Shown here piece after piece: positions 16,564 to 25,148 of a stretch of 64,000 bases of DNA. Origin of the DNA: Rhodocyclaceae bacterium (GTDB lineage: Bacteria > Pseudomonadota > Gammaproteobacteria > Burkholderiales > Rhodocyclaceae). The number at the start of each line of letters is the position of its first letter. Position 1 is the stretch's first letter. Made by a program: the position numbers and the translations under genes. The stretch spans positions 124,001 to 188,000 of the forward strand of contig JAKLLG010000003.1 of assembly GCA_023150275.1 (NCBI GenBank), in the 5' to 3' direction. Below the pieces are notes generated by a model. It did no database searches, had not been told where the DNA came from, and saw only the letters and a program-made list of their open reading frames with translations.

Positions 16564-18660
16564 TTACTTTACGCGCATACCCGGCTGGGCGCCCGAATCC
16601 GGCGACAGGATGTAGATGCCGCCGGTCTTGTCGTCGCCGTTTTTGCCATCATGCGAAGCGGCGAGCACCATGCCCTCGCTGATGCCGAACTTCATCTTGC
16701 GCGGCGCCAGGTTGGCGACCATCACCGTCAGGCGGCCGACCAGCGCCGCCGGATCGTAGGCCGACTTGATGCCGGCGAACACCTGGCGCGGTTTCTCCTC
16801 GCCGATGTCGAGCGACAGGCGGATCAGCTTCTCGGCGCCTTCGACGTGGCCGGCTTCGACGATCTTCGCGATGCGCAGCTCGACCTTCATGAAGTCGTCG
16901 ATGCTGATGTGCGGGCCAGCTTCGGCTTGTGCGGTTGCAACGGCCACGGCCTTCTCCTGTTTTTCTGCGTGCTTCTGCGGGGCGGGCTCTACGGGAGCCA
17001 GCGATTCCTTGTTGGCCTCGACCAGCGCGACGACCTGCTTCGGGTCGATGCGCGTCATCAGGTGGCTGTAGCCGTTGATGGCGTGGCCGGCGGGCAGCGC
17101 GGTGGCGGCGTCGGCCCAGGTCAGCGGCTGGATGCCGAGGAAGTTCTCGACTGCGGTGGCCACCGTCGGCAGCACCGGCTTCAGGTACAGCGTCAGCAGG
17201 CGGAAGGCTTCGATGGCTTCCGAGCAGGCGGCGTGCAGTTCGGCTTCCTTGCCTTCCTGCTTGGCCAGTTCCCACGGCTTGCGGTCATTCACCACCACGT
17301 TGGCGGCATCGGCCAGCGCCATCACTTCGCGCAGCGCGCGGCCGAAGTCGCGGTCCTCGTAGGCGGCAGCGATGCTGTCGGCAGCCTCGCGCAGCGGCTT
17401 TAGCCAGGCGGCGTCGGTGTTGCCCAGCTTGCCGCCGAACTTCTTGCTGATGAAACCGGCGCAGCGGCTGGCGATGTTCACGTACTTGCCGACGAGGTCG
17501 GAATTCACGCGCGCGACGAAGTCCTCAAGGTTGAGGTCGATGTCTTCCATCGTGCCGTTCAGCTTGGCGGCGTAGTAGTAGCGCAGCCATTCCGGGTTGA
17601 GGCCGGTCTTCAGGTAGCTCTCGGCGGTGATGAAGGTGCCGCGCGACTTCGACATCTTGGCGCCATCCACGGTCAGGAAGCCGTGCGCAAAGATCCTGGT
17701 CGGCGTGCGGTAGCCGGCGTGCTCCAGTTCGGCCGGCCAGAACAGCGCGTGGAAGTAGAGGATGTCCTTGCCGATGAAGTGGTACAGCTCGGTGTTCGAG
17801 CCCTGCTTCCACCAGTCGTCGAAGTTCAGGCCCTGCTTGCCGCAGAAGTTCCTGAACGAACCCATGTAGCCGATCGGCGCGTCCATCCAGACGTAGAAGT
17901 ACTTGCCCGGCGCATCGGGGATCTCGAAGCCGAAGTAGGGCGAATCGCGCGAGATGTCCCAGTCCGTCAGCTTGTTCTCGCCCTCGGCGCCCAGCCATTC
18001 CTGCATCTTGTTCGAGGCTTCCGCCTGCAGGCGGCCCGGCTCGCGCGTCCAGCGGCGCAGGAAGGCCTGGCACTTCGGGTCGGAAAGTTTGAAGAAGTAG
18101 TGGTCCGAGTTGCGCAGCTCCGGCTTGGCGCCGGACACGGCCGAGTACGGATCCTTCAGATCGTTCGGCGTGTAGGCGGCGCCACAGGATTCGCAGTTGT
18201 CGCCGTACTGGTCCTTGGCGCCGCACTTCGGGCATTCGCCCTTGATGAAGCGGTCCGGCAGGAACATCTGCTTCACCGGGTCGTAATACTGCTCGATGGT
18301 GCGCACCTCGATCAGTCCGGCCGCCTTCAGCTTGCCGTAGATGTCTTCGGCGCAGGCGCGGGTCTCGGGCGAGTGCGTCGTGTAGTAGTTGTCGAAGCCG
18401 ACATGGAAGCCGGCGAAGTCGCGCGAATGCTCGCCATGCACGCGCTCGATCAGCGCCTCCGGCGTGATCCCCTCCTTCTCGGCGCGCAGCATGATCGGCG
18501 TGCCATGCGTGTCGTCGGCGCAGACGTACCAGCACTCGTTGCCACGCATCTTCTGGAAGCGTACCCAGATGTCGGTCTGGATGTACTCGACGAGATGGCC
18601 GAGGTGGATCGCGCCGTTGGCGTAGGGCAGGGCGGAAGTGACGAGGATCTTGCGGGACAT
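16564..18660 (-). CDS. metG: methionyl-tRNA synthetase
   Basis: Charges tRNA-Met in the cytoplasm; 698 residues. Start 18660 gives [20 protein letters not shown], with the class I HIGH-like motif HLGH, and avoids the implausible longer upstream frame. Also seen: a zinc-binding knuckle ([18 protein letters not shown], about 145-162), the KMSKS loop ([12 protein letters not shown], near 335), the anticodon-binding domain, and a C-terminal dimerisation tRNA-binding domain ([20 protein letters not shown]). The length matches the long dimeric bacterial type. It is transcribed away from the Fic gene. Confidence 0.97.
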   Translation of the reverse strand: MSRKILVTSALPYANGAIHLGHLVEYIQTDIWVRFQKMRGNECWYVCADDTHGTPIMLRAEKEGITPEALIERVHGEHSRDFAGFHVGFDNYYTTHSPETRACAEDIYGKLKAAGLIEVRTIEQYYDPVKQMFLPDRFIKGECPKCGAKDQYGDNCESCGAAYTPNDLKDPYSAVSGAKPELRNSDHYFFKLSDPKCQAFLRRWTREPGRLQAEASNKMQEWLGAEGENKLTDWDISRDSPYFGFEIPDAPGKYFYVWMDAPIGYMGSFRNFCGKQGLNFDDWWKQGSNTELYHFIGKDILYFHALFWPAELEHAGYRTPTRIFAHGFLTVDGAKMSKSRGTFITAESYLKTGLNPEWLRYYYAAKLNGTMEDIDLNLEDFVARVNSDLVGKYVNIASRCAGFISKKFGGKLGNTDAAWLKPLREAADSIAAAYEDRDFGRALREVMALADAANVVVNDRKPWELAKQEGKEAELHAACSEAIEAFRLLTLYLKPVLPTVATAVENFLGIQPLTWADAATALPAGHAINGYSHLMTRIDPKQVVALVEANKESLAPVEPAPQKHAEKQEKAVAVATAQAEAGPHISIDDFMKVELRIAKIVEAGHVEGAEKLIRLSLDIGEEKPRQVFAGIKSAYDPAALVGRLTVMVANLAPRKMKFGISEGMVLAASHDGKNGDDKTGGIYILSPDSGAQPGMRVK

Positions 18661-18861
18661 GGGGTGGGGCAGCCAATCTTGGGAAAGGTGCAATTCTACC
18701 AAAGGCCTTCGGAGGCTCCGGTGTTCGGGCGGGGAATCATGATTTATTTGGAAATTTTTCCAAGTTCAATAGAGCGCTGAGCCTGCCTGCGATGAAGGCA
18801 CACCCATTGCCTTCAAGAACTCATTAACATCGGCGTTGCTATTAATTTTTTAATATGTAAA

Positions 18862-18890
18862 GTGTTAATAACTACCTCTGGTGCTAACAC
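18862..18890. promoter_or_regulatory. AT-rich promoter region with GTGTTA/TAACAC inverted repeat ahead of the Fic gene
   Basis: GTGTTA (18862-18867) and TAACAC (18885-18890) are perfect complements flanking a 17-base spacer directly before ATG 18896. The region 18821-18870 is much richer in A and T than its surroundings. It is a possible operator, perhaps for self-control through the protein's winged helix; this is speculative. Confidence 0.35.
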
Positions 18891-18895
18891 TTCCG

Positions 18896-20104
18896 ATGCG
18901 CAAGTCCGAACTCCACAAATCGCTGCAAAAGACATGCGTCCCCGTTCCGGGCAGAGGCGGGTGCTATGCCGTTGTGCCGCAGGCAGTGCCCGCGCGGGTG
19001 GATGTGCCTGCATGCCATGTGCTGTTTGCGCTCGCCGCCCGCGAGCTGGACCTGTTGCGCGAGACAATGGCGCGGCATGCGGATACGGAGGGTTTGCTGA
19101 TGGCGATGCTGAATCGGCGCGAGGCGGTGGACAGCAGCCAGATCGAGGGTACGCACACCGGCTTTGACGGGCTGCTGCTGCATGAGATCGAAATGGGCGA
19201 TCGGATCGCTGCGGCCGCGGATGCCGACGCACAGGAAACCTTTGCCTATGTGCGCGCCTACATGGCCGGGTGTGCCGCCGTTGAGCGTGGCGGGGTGCGG
19301 GCGCTCGATCGCGAACTGATCGTGATGCTGCATCGTGTGCTGATGGCGGGGCAACCCCGCGCAATGCCGGGCGAGCTGCGCACGGTGCAGAACTACATCG
19401 GCATGCCGCCGGAAATGGCGCGCTTCATTCCGCCGCCCCCTGATCGGGTGCCGGTACTGATCGACGATCTTGTGGGGCTGCTGCAATACGAGCCGGATGG
19501 CGTGATGCAGGTGTCGGTGCTGATGCGGGCTGCTATTGCGCATGCCCAGTTCGAGGCGATCCACCCGTTTCTCGATGGCAACGGCCGCACCGGGCGCCTG
19601 TTGTTGCCACTGATGTTCATGGCGGCGGGTGAGCCGCCGATCCATCTGGCGACGTTCCTCAAGGTGCGGCAGCGCGATTACTACGATGCGCTGCTCGAAG
19701 TGCAGATGCGCTTGAACTGGGAGCCCTGGCTGCGCCTGTTCCTGGAGTGCGTCATCGCTTCCGCTCGCCACACGGCACAACTGTTTGATGTGCTGGCGTC
19801 GATTCGCAGGCGTTGGGAATCGGCCCTGGCGGAGCGAAAGAAACGCAGGCATGCCGCCGTGTGGCGGGCCGTGCCGGTGTTGCTTGGGCAGCCGATCGTC
19901 ACTGTCGGCGAATTGGCCCGGCGGCTGGAAACAGCCTTTCCAGCAGCAAACAGTGCAGTCGAGGAACTGGTGGAACTCGGTATCCTGCGGCCGACCGACG
20001 ATCGGCGCCGGAGCCGTGTCTATGCCGCGCATGAGGTTCTCAATGCCTTATACACGGGATTGGATGCGGTGCTGGCCGAAGCCGGTCGGGCCGGTCGTGG
20101 ATAG
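18896..20104 (+). CDS. Fic-domain protein (probable AMP-transferase) with N-terminal inhibitory helix
   Basis: A 402-residue protein. Fic enzymes transfer AMP from ATP to target hydroxyls. Seen: the catalytic loop HPFLDGNGRTGR with His near residue 223, and S80-S-Q-I-E84-G85, matching the inhibitory (S/T)xxxE(G/N) motif. Because that motif precedes the Fic core it is a class II arrangement. A C-terminal winged-helix-like part (GELARRLETAFPAANSAVEE) suggests DNA binding. Start 18896 is used; GTG 18881 would add five residues, and neither has a strong ribosome site. It lies between metG and apbC in an AT-rich upstream setting. Confidence 0.9.
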   Translation: MRKSELHKSLQKTCVPVPGRGGCYAVVPQAVPARVDVPACHVLFALAARELDLLRETMARHADTEGLLMAMLNRREAVDSSQIEGTHTGFDGLLLHEIEMGDRIAAAADADAQETFAYVRAYMAGCAAVERGGVRALDRELIVMLHRVLMAGQPRAMPGELRTVQNYIGMPPEMARFIPPPPDRVPVLIDDLVGLLQYEPDGVMQVSVLMRAAIAHAQFEAIHPFLDGNGRTGRLLLPLMFMAAGEPPIHLATFLKVRQRDYYDALLEVQMRLNWEPWLRLFLECVIASARHTAQLFDVLASIRRRWESALAERKKRRHAAVWRAVPVLLGQPIVTVGELARRLETAFPAANSAVEELVELGILRPTDDRRRSRVYAAHEVLNALYTGLDAVLAEAGRAGRG

Positions 20105-20194
20105 TCTGGGTGAATCGTTCTGCCTCGCCTCGGAAATCGGGTAAAATCCGCCTATACCGTACAAAATTACTCAAGTATTTTCAGGAGCAAGGAA

Positions 20195-21286
20195 ATGGCA
20201 GTTACCGTCGAGGCCGTCAAGGCGGCCCTGCAGGGCCTCATCGATCCCAATACGCAGAAGGACTACGTCGCCGGCAAGTCGGCGAAGAACATCAAGGTCG
20301 ACGGCGACGACATTTCCGTCGACATCGAACTGGGCTATCCGGCCAATTCGCAGATCGACGGCGTACGCAAGCAGGTGATCGCGGCGCTGAAGGCGATTCC
20401 GGGCGCCGGCAATGTCAGCGCCAACGTCTTCGTGAAGATCGTGTCACACGCCGTGCAGCGCGGCCTGAAGCCGTTGCCGGGTGTGAAGAACATCATCGCC
20501 GTGGCCTCGGGCAAGGGCGGCGTGGGAAAAAGCACGACGGCGGTGAACCTGGCGCTGGCGCTGGCGCAGGAAGGCGCCAAGGTCGGCATGCTCGATGCCG
20601 ACATCTACGGCCCGTCGCAGCCGCAGATGCTGGGTCTCGCCGGCCAGCAGCCGGTGTCGTCCGACGGCAAGTCGATGGAGCCGCTGGAAGCCTACGGCGT
20701 GCAGGCGATGTCGATCGGTTTCCTGATCGACGTCGAGACGCCGATGGTCTGGCGCGGCCCGATGGTGACGCAGGCGCTGGAGCAGATGCTCAACGAGACG
20801 AACTGGAAGGACCTCGACTACCTGGTGGTCGACATGCCGCCGGGCACTGGCGATACGCAGCTGACGCTGGCGCAGAAGGTGCCGGTGACCGGCGCGGTGG
20901 TGGTGACGACGCCGCAGGACATCGCGCTGATCGACGCGCGCAAGGGCCTGAAGATGTTCGAGAAGGTGGGCGTGCCGATCCTCGGCATCGTCGAGAACAT
21001 GAGCATCCACGTCTGCTCGAACTGTGGCCACGCCGAACACATCTTCGGTATCGGCGGCGGCGAGGCGATGTGCAAGGACTACAACGTCGATTTCCTCGGC
21101 GCGCTGCCGCTGGAACTGGGCATCCGCGAGATGGCCGATTCGGGCAAGCCGACGGTGGTTGGCGCGCCGGATTCGACGGCCGCCGACATCTACCGCGCCA
21201 TCGCCCGCCGCGTGGCGGTGAAGGTGGGCGAAACGGCGAAGGACATGTCGTCCAAGTTCCCGAGCATCGTGGTGCAGAACACCTGA
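20195..21286 (+). CDS. apbC: ApbC/Mrp-type Fe-S cluster carrier ATPase
   Basis: P-loop NTPase that moves iron-sulfur clusters to target proteins; 363 residues. Seen: an N-terminal MIP18-like domain (about 1-90, ending with IPGAGNVSANVFV), deviant Walker A SGKGGVGKST near residue 107, switch region MLDADIYGPSQP, and the Walker B-like DYLVVDMPPGTGD. The cluster-ligating CSNCGH near residue 273 is also present. An AGGAGCAAGGA site precedes the ATG. It is separated from metG by the Fic gene, whereas in related bacteria the two are usually adjacent. Confidence 0.95.
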   Translation: MAVTVEAVKAALQGLIDPNTQKDYVAGKSAKNIKVDGDDISVDIELGYPANSQIDGVRKQVIAALKAIPGAGNVSANVFVKIVSHAVQRGLKPLPGVKNIIAVASGKGGVGKSTTAVNLALALAQEGAKVGMLDADIYGPSQPQMLGLAGQQPVSSDGKSMEPLEAYGVQAMSIGFLIDVETPMVWRGPMVTQALEQMLNETNWKDLDYLVVDMPPGTGDTQLTLAQKVPVTGAVVVTTPQDIALIDARKGLKMFEKVGVPILGIVENMSIHVCSNCGHAEHIFGIGGGEAMCKDYNVDFLGALPLELGIREMADSGKPTVVGAPDSTAADIYRAIARRVAVKVGETAKDMSSKFPSIVVQNT

Positions 21287-21298
21287 TGGTCGCCATGG

Positions 21299-21322
21299 GG
21301 CTCCCCGCGTTGCCGGGGAGCC
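21299..21322 (+). terminator. hairpin after apbC
   Basis: GGCTCCCC (21299-21306) and GGGGAGCC (21315-21322) form a perfect 8-pair stem with an 8-base loop just after the apbC stop. The following bases (TGTGTGTG) are not a T-run, so this is a probable but imperfect terminator. Confidence 0.55.
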
Positions 21323-21344
21323 TGTGTGTGCCGTGCAAGTTGCT

Positions 21345-21365
21345 GATTTTTAAGCTGTAAAAATC
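21345..21365. promoter_or_regulatory. AT-rich perfect palindrome in front of dcd
   Basis: GATTTTTA-AGCTG-TAAAAATC has 8-base arms that are perfect complements. It lies 68 bases upstream of dcd and may be an operator or part of a promoter. A reverse role as a terminator for apbC is also possible because a T-run lies in the arm. Confidence 0.45.
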
Positions 21366-21432
21366 TCCCCGATGGGGGGCTTCTGCCGTTAAAATTGCGC
21401 CTTTATTTATTCGGCACACGGAAGTCCGCCCC

Positions 21433-22002
21433 ATGTCCATCAAGTCCGACAAGTGGATCCGCCGCATGGCGGAAGAGCACAAGATGATCGAGCCCTTCGC
21501 GCCGGAACTGGTGCGCGAGGTCAATGGCCAGAAGATCGTCTCCTACGGCACCTCGAGCTACGGCTACGACATCCGCTGCGCCGACGAATTCCGCGTCTTT
21601 ACCAACATCAATTCGACCATCGTCGATCCGAAGAACTTCGATCCGAATTCCTTCGTCGAGGTCTCGGGCAAGGGCTACTGCGTTATCCCGCCGAACTCCT
21701 TCGCGCTGGCCCGCACGATGGAATATTTCCGCATCCCGCGTTCGGTGCTGACGGTGTGCCTGGGCAAGAGCACGTATGCGCGCTGCGGCATCATCGTGAA
21801 CGTGACGCCGTTCGAGCCGGAGTGGGAAGGCTACGTGACGCTGGAGTTTTCGAACACGACGCCGCTGCCGGCCAAGATCTACGCCGGCGAGGGCTGTGCG
21901 CAGGTGCTGTTCTTCGAGTCCGACGAAGTCTGCGAGACCTCGTACAAGGATCGCGGCGGCAAGTACCAGGGTCAGGTCGGCGTCACGCTGCCGAAGATCT
22001 GA
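21433..22002 (+). CDS. dcd: dCTP deaminase
   Basis: Turns dCTP into dUTP and ammonia in thymidylate synthesis; 189 residues, the standard length. Seen: opening [20 protein letters not shown], the trimer signature [16 protein letters not shown], then [19 protein letters not shown] and the active-site block [20 protein letters not shown]. It ends with [14 protein letters not shown]. It follows apbC on the same strand and precedes the decarboxylase by 94 bases with a hairpin between. Confidence 0.97.
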   Translation: MSIKSDKWIRRMAEEHKMIEPFAPELVREVNGQKIVSYGTSSYGYDIRCADEFRVFTNINSTIVDPKNFDPNSFVEVSGKGYCVIPPNSFALARTMEYFRIPRSVLTVCLGKSTYARCGIIVNVTPFEPEWEGYVTLEFSNTTPLPAKIYAGEGCAQVLFFESDEVCETSYKDRGGKYQGQVGVTLPKI

Positions 22003-22053
22003 CGGCACCGCCCAAAACAGCAGCCTTCGCGTAACCTTTTTGTCTTATCCTGT

Positions 22054-22081
22054 GACCCGCTACGGCGGGTCGCCGCTTTTT
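22054..22081 (+). terminator. UACG-loop hairpin with T-run between dcd and the decarboxylase
   Basis: GACCCGC (22054-22060) and GCGGGTC (22065-22071) form a perfect 7-pair stem closed by the stable TACG tetraloop. Five bases later comes TTTTT (22077-22081), directly ahead of GAGGAT and the next ATG. It may end dcd transcripts or work as a leader attenuator. Confidence 0.6.
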
Positions 22082-22096
22082 GAGGATTAGTTAGCC

Positions 22097-24322
22097 ATGC
22101 GCTTCCACTTCCCGGTCATCATCATCGACGAGGACTTCCGCTCGGAAAACGCCTCCGGTCTCGGCATCCGCGCACTGGCGGAAGCGATCGAGAAGGAAGG
22201 CATGGAAGTGCTGGGCGTCACCAGCTACGGCGACCTGACTTCGTTTGCGCAGCAGCAGTCGCGCGCCTCGGTCTTCATCTTGTCGGTGGACGACGAGGAA
22301 CTGGCCAACGAGCACGACGAAACGATTGCCGAGTTGCGCGCCTTCGTCGAGGAAATACGTTACAAGAACGCCGAAATCCCGATCTTTCTGCACGGCGAGA
22401 CGCGCACTTCGCGCCACATCCCGAACGACATCCTGCGCGAGCTGCACGGCTTCATCCACATGTACGAGGATACGCCGGAGTTCATTGCCCGCAACGTGGT
22501 GCGCGAGGCGAAGGCGTATCTGGATTCGCTGCCGCCGCCCTTCTTCCGTGCGCTGACGCACTACGCGGCGGACGGTTCGTATTCCTGGCACTGCCCCGGC
22601 CACTCCGGCGGCGTCGCCTTCCTGAAGAGCCCGGTGGGCCAGATGTTCCACCAGTTCTTCGGCGAGAACATGCTGCGCGCCGACGTCTGCAACGCGGTGG
22701 AAGAACTCGGCCAGCTGCTCGACCACACCGGCCCGGTGGCGGCCTCGGAGCGCAACGCGGCACGCATCTTCAATTGCGACCACCTGTACTTCGTCACCAA
22801 CGGCACCTCGACCTCGAACAAGATCGTCTGGCACTCGACGGTGGCGCCGGGCGATATCGTGGTGGTGGATCGCAACTGCCACAAGTCGGTGCTGCACTCG
22901 ATCATCATGACCGGCGCGATCCCCGTCTTCCTGATGCCGACGCGCAACAACTTCGGCATCATCGGCCCGATCCCGAAGAGCGAGTTCTCCTGGGAGAGCA
23001 TCCAGAGGAAGATCGCCGCCAACCCGTTCATCGCCGACAAGAACGCCAAGCCGCGCGTGCTGACGATCACGCAGTCGACCTACGACGGCATCCTCTACAA
23101 CGTGGAGGAAATCAAGGAGATGCTCGACGGCAAGATCGATACGCTGCACTTCGACGAAGCCTGGCTGCCACACGCGGCCTTCCACGATTTTTACGGCGAC
23201 TACCACGCCATCGGCGCGGATCGTCCGCGCTGCAAGGAGTCGATGGTGTTCTCGACGCAGTCGACGCACAAGCTGCTCGCCGGTCTGTCGCAGGCCTCGC
23301 AGATCCTCGTTCAGGATTCGGAAGGCCGCAAGCTTGACCGCGACGTGTTCAACGAAGCCTACCTGATGCACACCTCGACCTCGCCGCAGTATTCGATCAT
23401 CGCCTCCTGCGACGTGGCAGCGGCGATGATGGAAGAGCCGGGCGGCACGGCGCTGGTGGAGGAGTCGATCGCCGAGGCGCTCGATTTCCGCCGCGCCATG
23501 CGCAAGGTGGATGAGGAGTGGGGCGAGGGCTGGTGGTTCAAGGTCTGGGGCCCGGACGATCTCTCCGAGGAAGGTATCGAGGAACGCGATGCGTGGATGT
23601 TGAAACCCGGCGAGCGCTGGCACGGCTTCGGCAAGCTCGAAGACGGCTTCAACATGCTCGACCCGATCAAGGCGACGATCATCACCCCGGGGCTGGATGT
23701 CGGCGGCGACTTCGCCGATCGCGGCATCCCGGCGGCCATCGTCACCAAGTACCTCGCCGAGCACGGCGTCATCGTCGAGAAGTGCGGCCTGTATTCCTTC
23801 TTCATCATGTTCACCATCGGCATCACCAAGGGACGCTGGAACACGATGGTGACCGAACTGCAGCAGTTCAAGGACGACTACGACAAGAACCAGCCGCTGT
23901 GGAAAGTGCTGCCGGAGTTTTGCCAGAAGCACCCGCGCTACGAGCGCGTCGGCCTGCGCGATCTCTGCCAGCAGATCCACGACGTCTACAAGGCCAACGA
24001 TGTCGCCCGCCTGACGACCGAGATGTACCTCTCGGACATGGTGCCGGCGATGCGCCCGGCCGACGCCTTCGCCAAGATGGCCCACCGCGAGATCGAGCGC
24101 GTGGCGATCGACGACCTCGAAGGTCGCGTCACCAGTGTGCTGCTGACACCCTACCCGCCGGGCATCCCGCTGCTGATTCCGGGGGAGGTGTTCAACGCCA
24201 CGATTTGCAACTACCTGCGCTTCGCGCGCGATTTCAACGCCCGCTTCCCCGGGTTCGAAACCGACATCCACGGCCTGGTGAAGGGCGAGGACGGGCGTTA
24301 CTACGTGGATTGCGTAAAATAA
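22097..24322 (+). CDS. PLP-dependent arginine/lysine/ornithine decarboxylase (class III)
   Basis: Removes the carboxyl group of a basic amino acid to give a polyamine or diamine; 741 residues. Seen: an N-terminal CheY-like wing domain (FPVIIIDEDFRSENASGLGI). The PLP core has HCPGHSGGVAF near 171-181, TNGTSTSNKIV and the PLP lysine in STQSTHKLLAGLSQAS (K392). The C-terminal domain holds PYPPGIPLLIPGE. Substrate among Arg, Lys and Orn cannot be settled by eye; the length is nearest to biodegradative arginine/lysine types. It stands downstream of dcd. Confidence 0.93.
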   Translation: MRFHFPVIIIDEDFRSENASGLGIRALAEAIEKEGMEVLGVTSYGDLTSFAQQQSRASVFILSVDDEELANEHDETIAELRAFVEEIRYKNAEIPIFLHGETRTSRHIPNDILRELHGFIHMYEDTPEFIARNVVREAKAYLDSLPPPFFRALTHYAADGSYSWHCPGHSGGVAFLKSPVGQMFHQFFGENMLRADVCNAVEELGQLLDHTGPVAASERNAARIFNCDHLYFVTNGTSTSNKIVWHSTVAPGDIVVVDRNCHKSVLHSIIMTGAIPVFLMPTRNNFGIIGPIPKSEFSWESIQRKIAANPFIADKNAKPRVLTITQSTYDGILYNVEEIKEMLDGKIDTLHFDEAWLPHAAFHDFYGDYHAIGADRPRCKESMVFSTQSTHKLLAGLSQASQILVQDSEGRKLDRDVFNEAYLMHTSTSPQYSIIASCDVAAAMMEEPGGTALVEESIAEALDFRRAMRKVDEEWGEGWWFKVWGPDDLSEEGIEERDAWMLKPGERWHGFGKLEDGFNMLDPIKATIITPGLDVGGDFADRGIPAAIVTKYLAEHGVIVEKCGLYSFFIMFTIGITKGRWNTMVTELQQFKDDYDKNQPLWKVLPEFCQKHPRYERVGLRDLCQQIHDVYKANDVARLTTEMYLSDMVPAMRPADAFAKMAHREIERVAIDDLEGRVTSVLLTPYPPGIPLLIPGEVFNATICNYLRFARDFNARFPGFETDIHGLVKGEDGRYYVDCVK

Positions 24323-24332
24323 TAGAATTGTT

Positions 24333-25124
24333 GTGAAGAATTGTTTTCAGGTGCATGATTCGAAAGTAATTTTACCCCCTGAGGTGCCGCTGTTGCGTTT
24401 GCCTGCCCTGCTGCCTCCGCTGCTTGTTCTGTGCGCGCTGTCGTTCGTGTCGTTCGAATCGCGCGCAGAGGCGGCAAATATCGTCTTCGCGACGGGATCG
24501 GCCACGGTCGTCGGGAAAGATGGCGCTTCGCGCAAAGCTGAGCGCGGCTCTACGCTGGAGCCGGGCGAGACGGTGGATACGGGCGACGGCAGGGCGCAGC
24601 TGCGATTCCGCGACGGAGCAACGATTTCCTTGCAGCCGGGCACACAGTTTCGGGTCGAGCAGTTCCGCTTCTCGGAGCAAGCCGGCGGGGCGAGTGAAGA
24701 GGATCGAGCGTTCATGCGCCTGATCAAGGGCGCGTTGCGTGCAGTCAGCGGTTTGATCGGCAAGGGACGCCGTGAGCAATACCGCATGGATACGGCGGTC
24801 GGAACGATCGGCATTCGTGGGACAGAGTACGGGGCGCACCTCGATGATGCCGGTCTCCGATCGACAACCTATGTCGGCCTGATCGAAATTTGCAACGATG
24901 CCGGGTGCGCACAGGCTGGACCCGGGCAGACTCTGGTGGTTCCCGACGCAGGAACGCGACCGCGCTTGTTACCCGGAGGCGGCGTGCCTGCGCTGACGCC
25001 AGGGGCGGCGATGCCGGAACTGCCGCAGCCGACGCAACAGAAGATGCCGGAGCAGCCGTTGCAGGTGCCGCAGCAGATGCCGCAGACCTACACGCCGCCG
25101 GCCACGCACGGACCGAATTACTAG
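24333..25124 (+). CDS. FecR-domain exported protein
   Basis: A 263-residue protein read from GTG 24333; GTG 24351 or 24384 are alternative starts, since the hydrophobic signal (LLRLPALLPPLLVLCALSF) begins near residue 20. Seen: a FecR-type beta domain with GSTLEPGETVDTGDGRAQLR, FRDGATISLQPGTQFRVEQ, DTAVGTIGIRGTEYGA and a Cys pair in ICNDAGCAQ. A Pro/Gln-rich tail follows. It is clearly paralogous to the N-terminal part of the protein at 26492-27820. No sigma factor or TonB receptor is nearby, so it is not a standard Fec signalling protein. Confidence 0.82.
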   Translation: MKNCFQVHDSKVILPPEVPLLRLPALLPPLLVLCALSFVSFESRAEAANIVFATGSATVVGKDGASRKAERGSTLEPGETVDTGDGRAQLRFRDGATISLQPGTQFRVEQFRFSEQAGGASEEDRAFMRLIKGALRAVSGLIGKGRREQYRMDTAVGTIGIRGTEYGAHLDDAGLRSTTYVGLIEICNDAGCAQAGPGQTLVVPDAGTRPRLLPGGGVPALTPGAAMPELPQPTQQKMPEQPLQVPQQMPQTYTPPATHGPNY

Positions 25125-25148
25125 GAAGCGCAAGCATCAGAGGTGAGC

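Noticed and set aside
20110-21360. 416-codon plus-strand frame overlapping apbC
   Set aside because: It is apbC read in another frame, Arg/Gly-rich, while the apbC frame has Walker and CxxC motifs.
22091-24271. 726-codon open frame on the minus strand opposite the decarboxylase
   Set aside because: The plus strand codes a full decarboxylase with all motifs. The minus frame is His/Arg/Val-rich without domains, a usual mirror effect in GC-rich genes.
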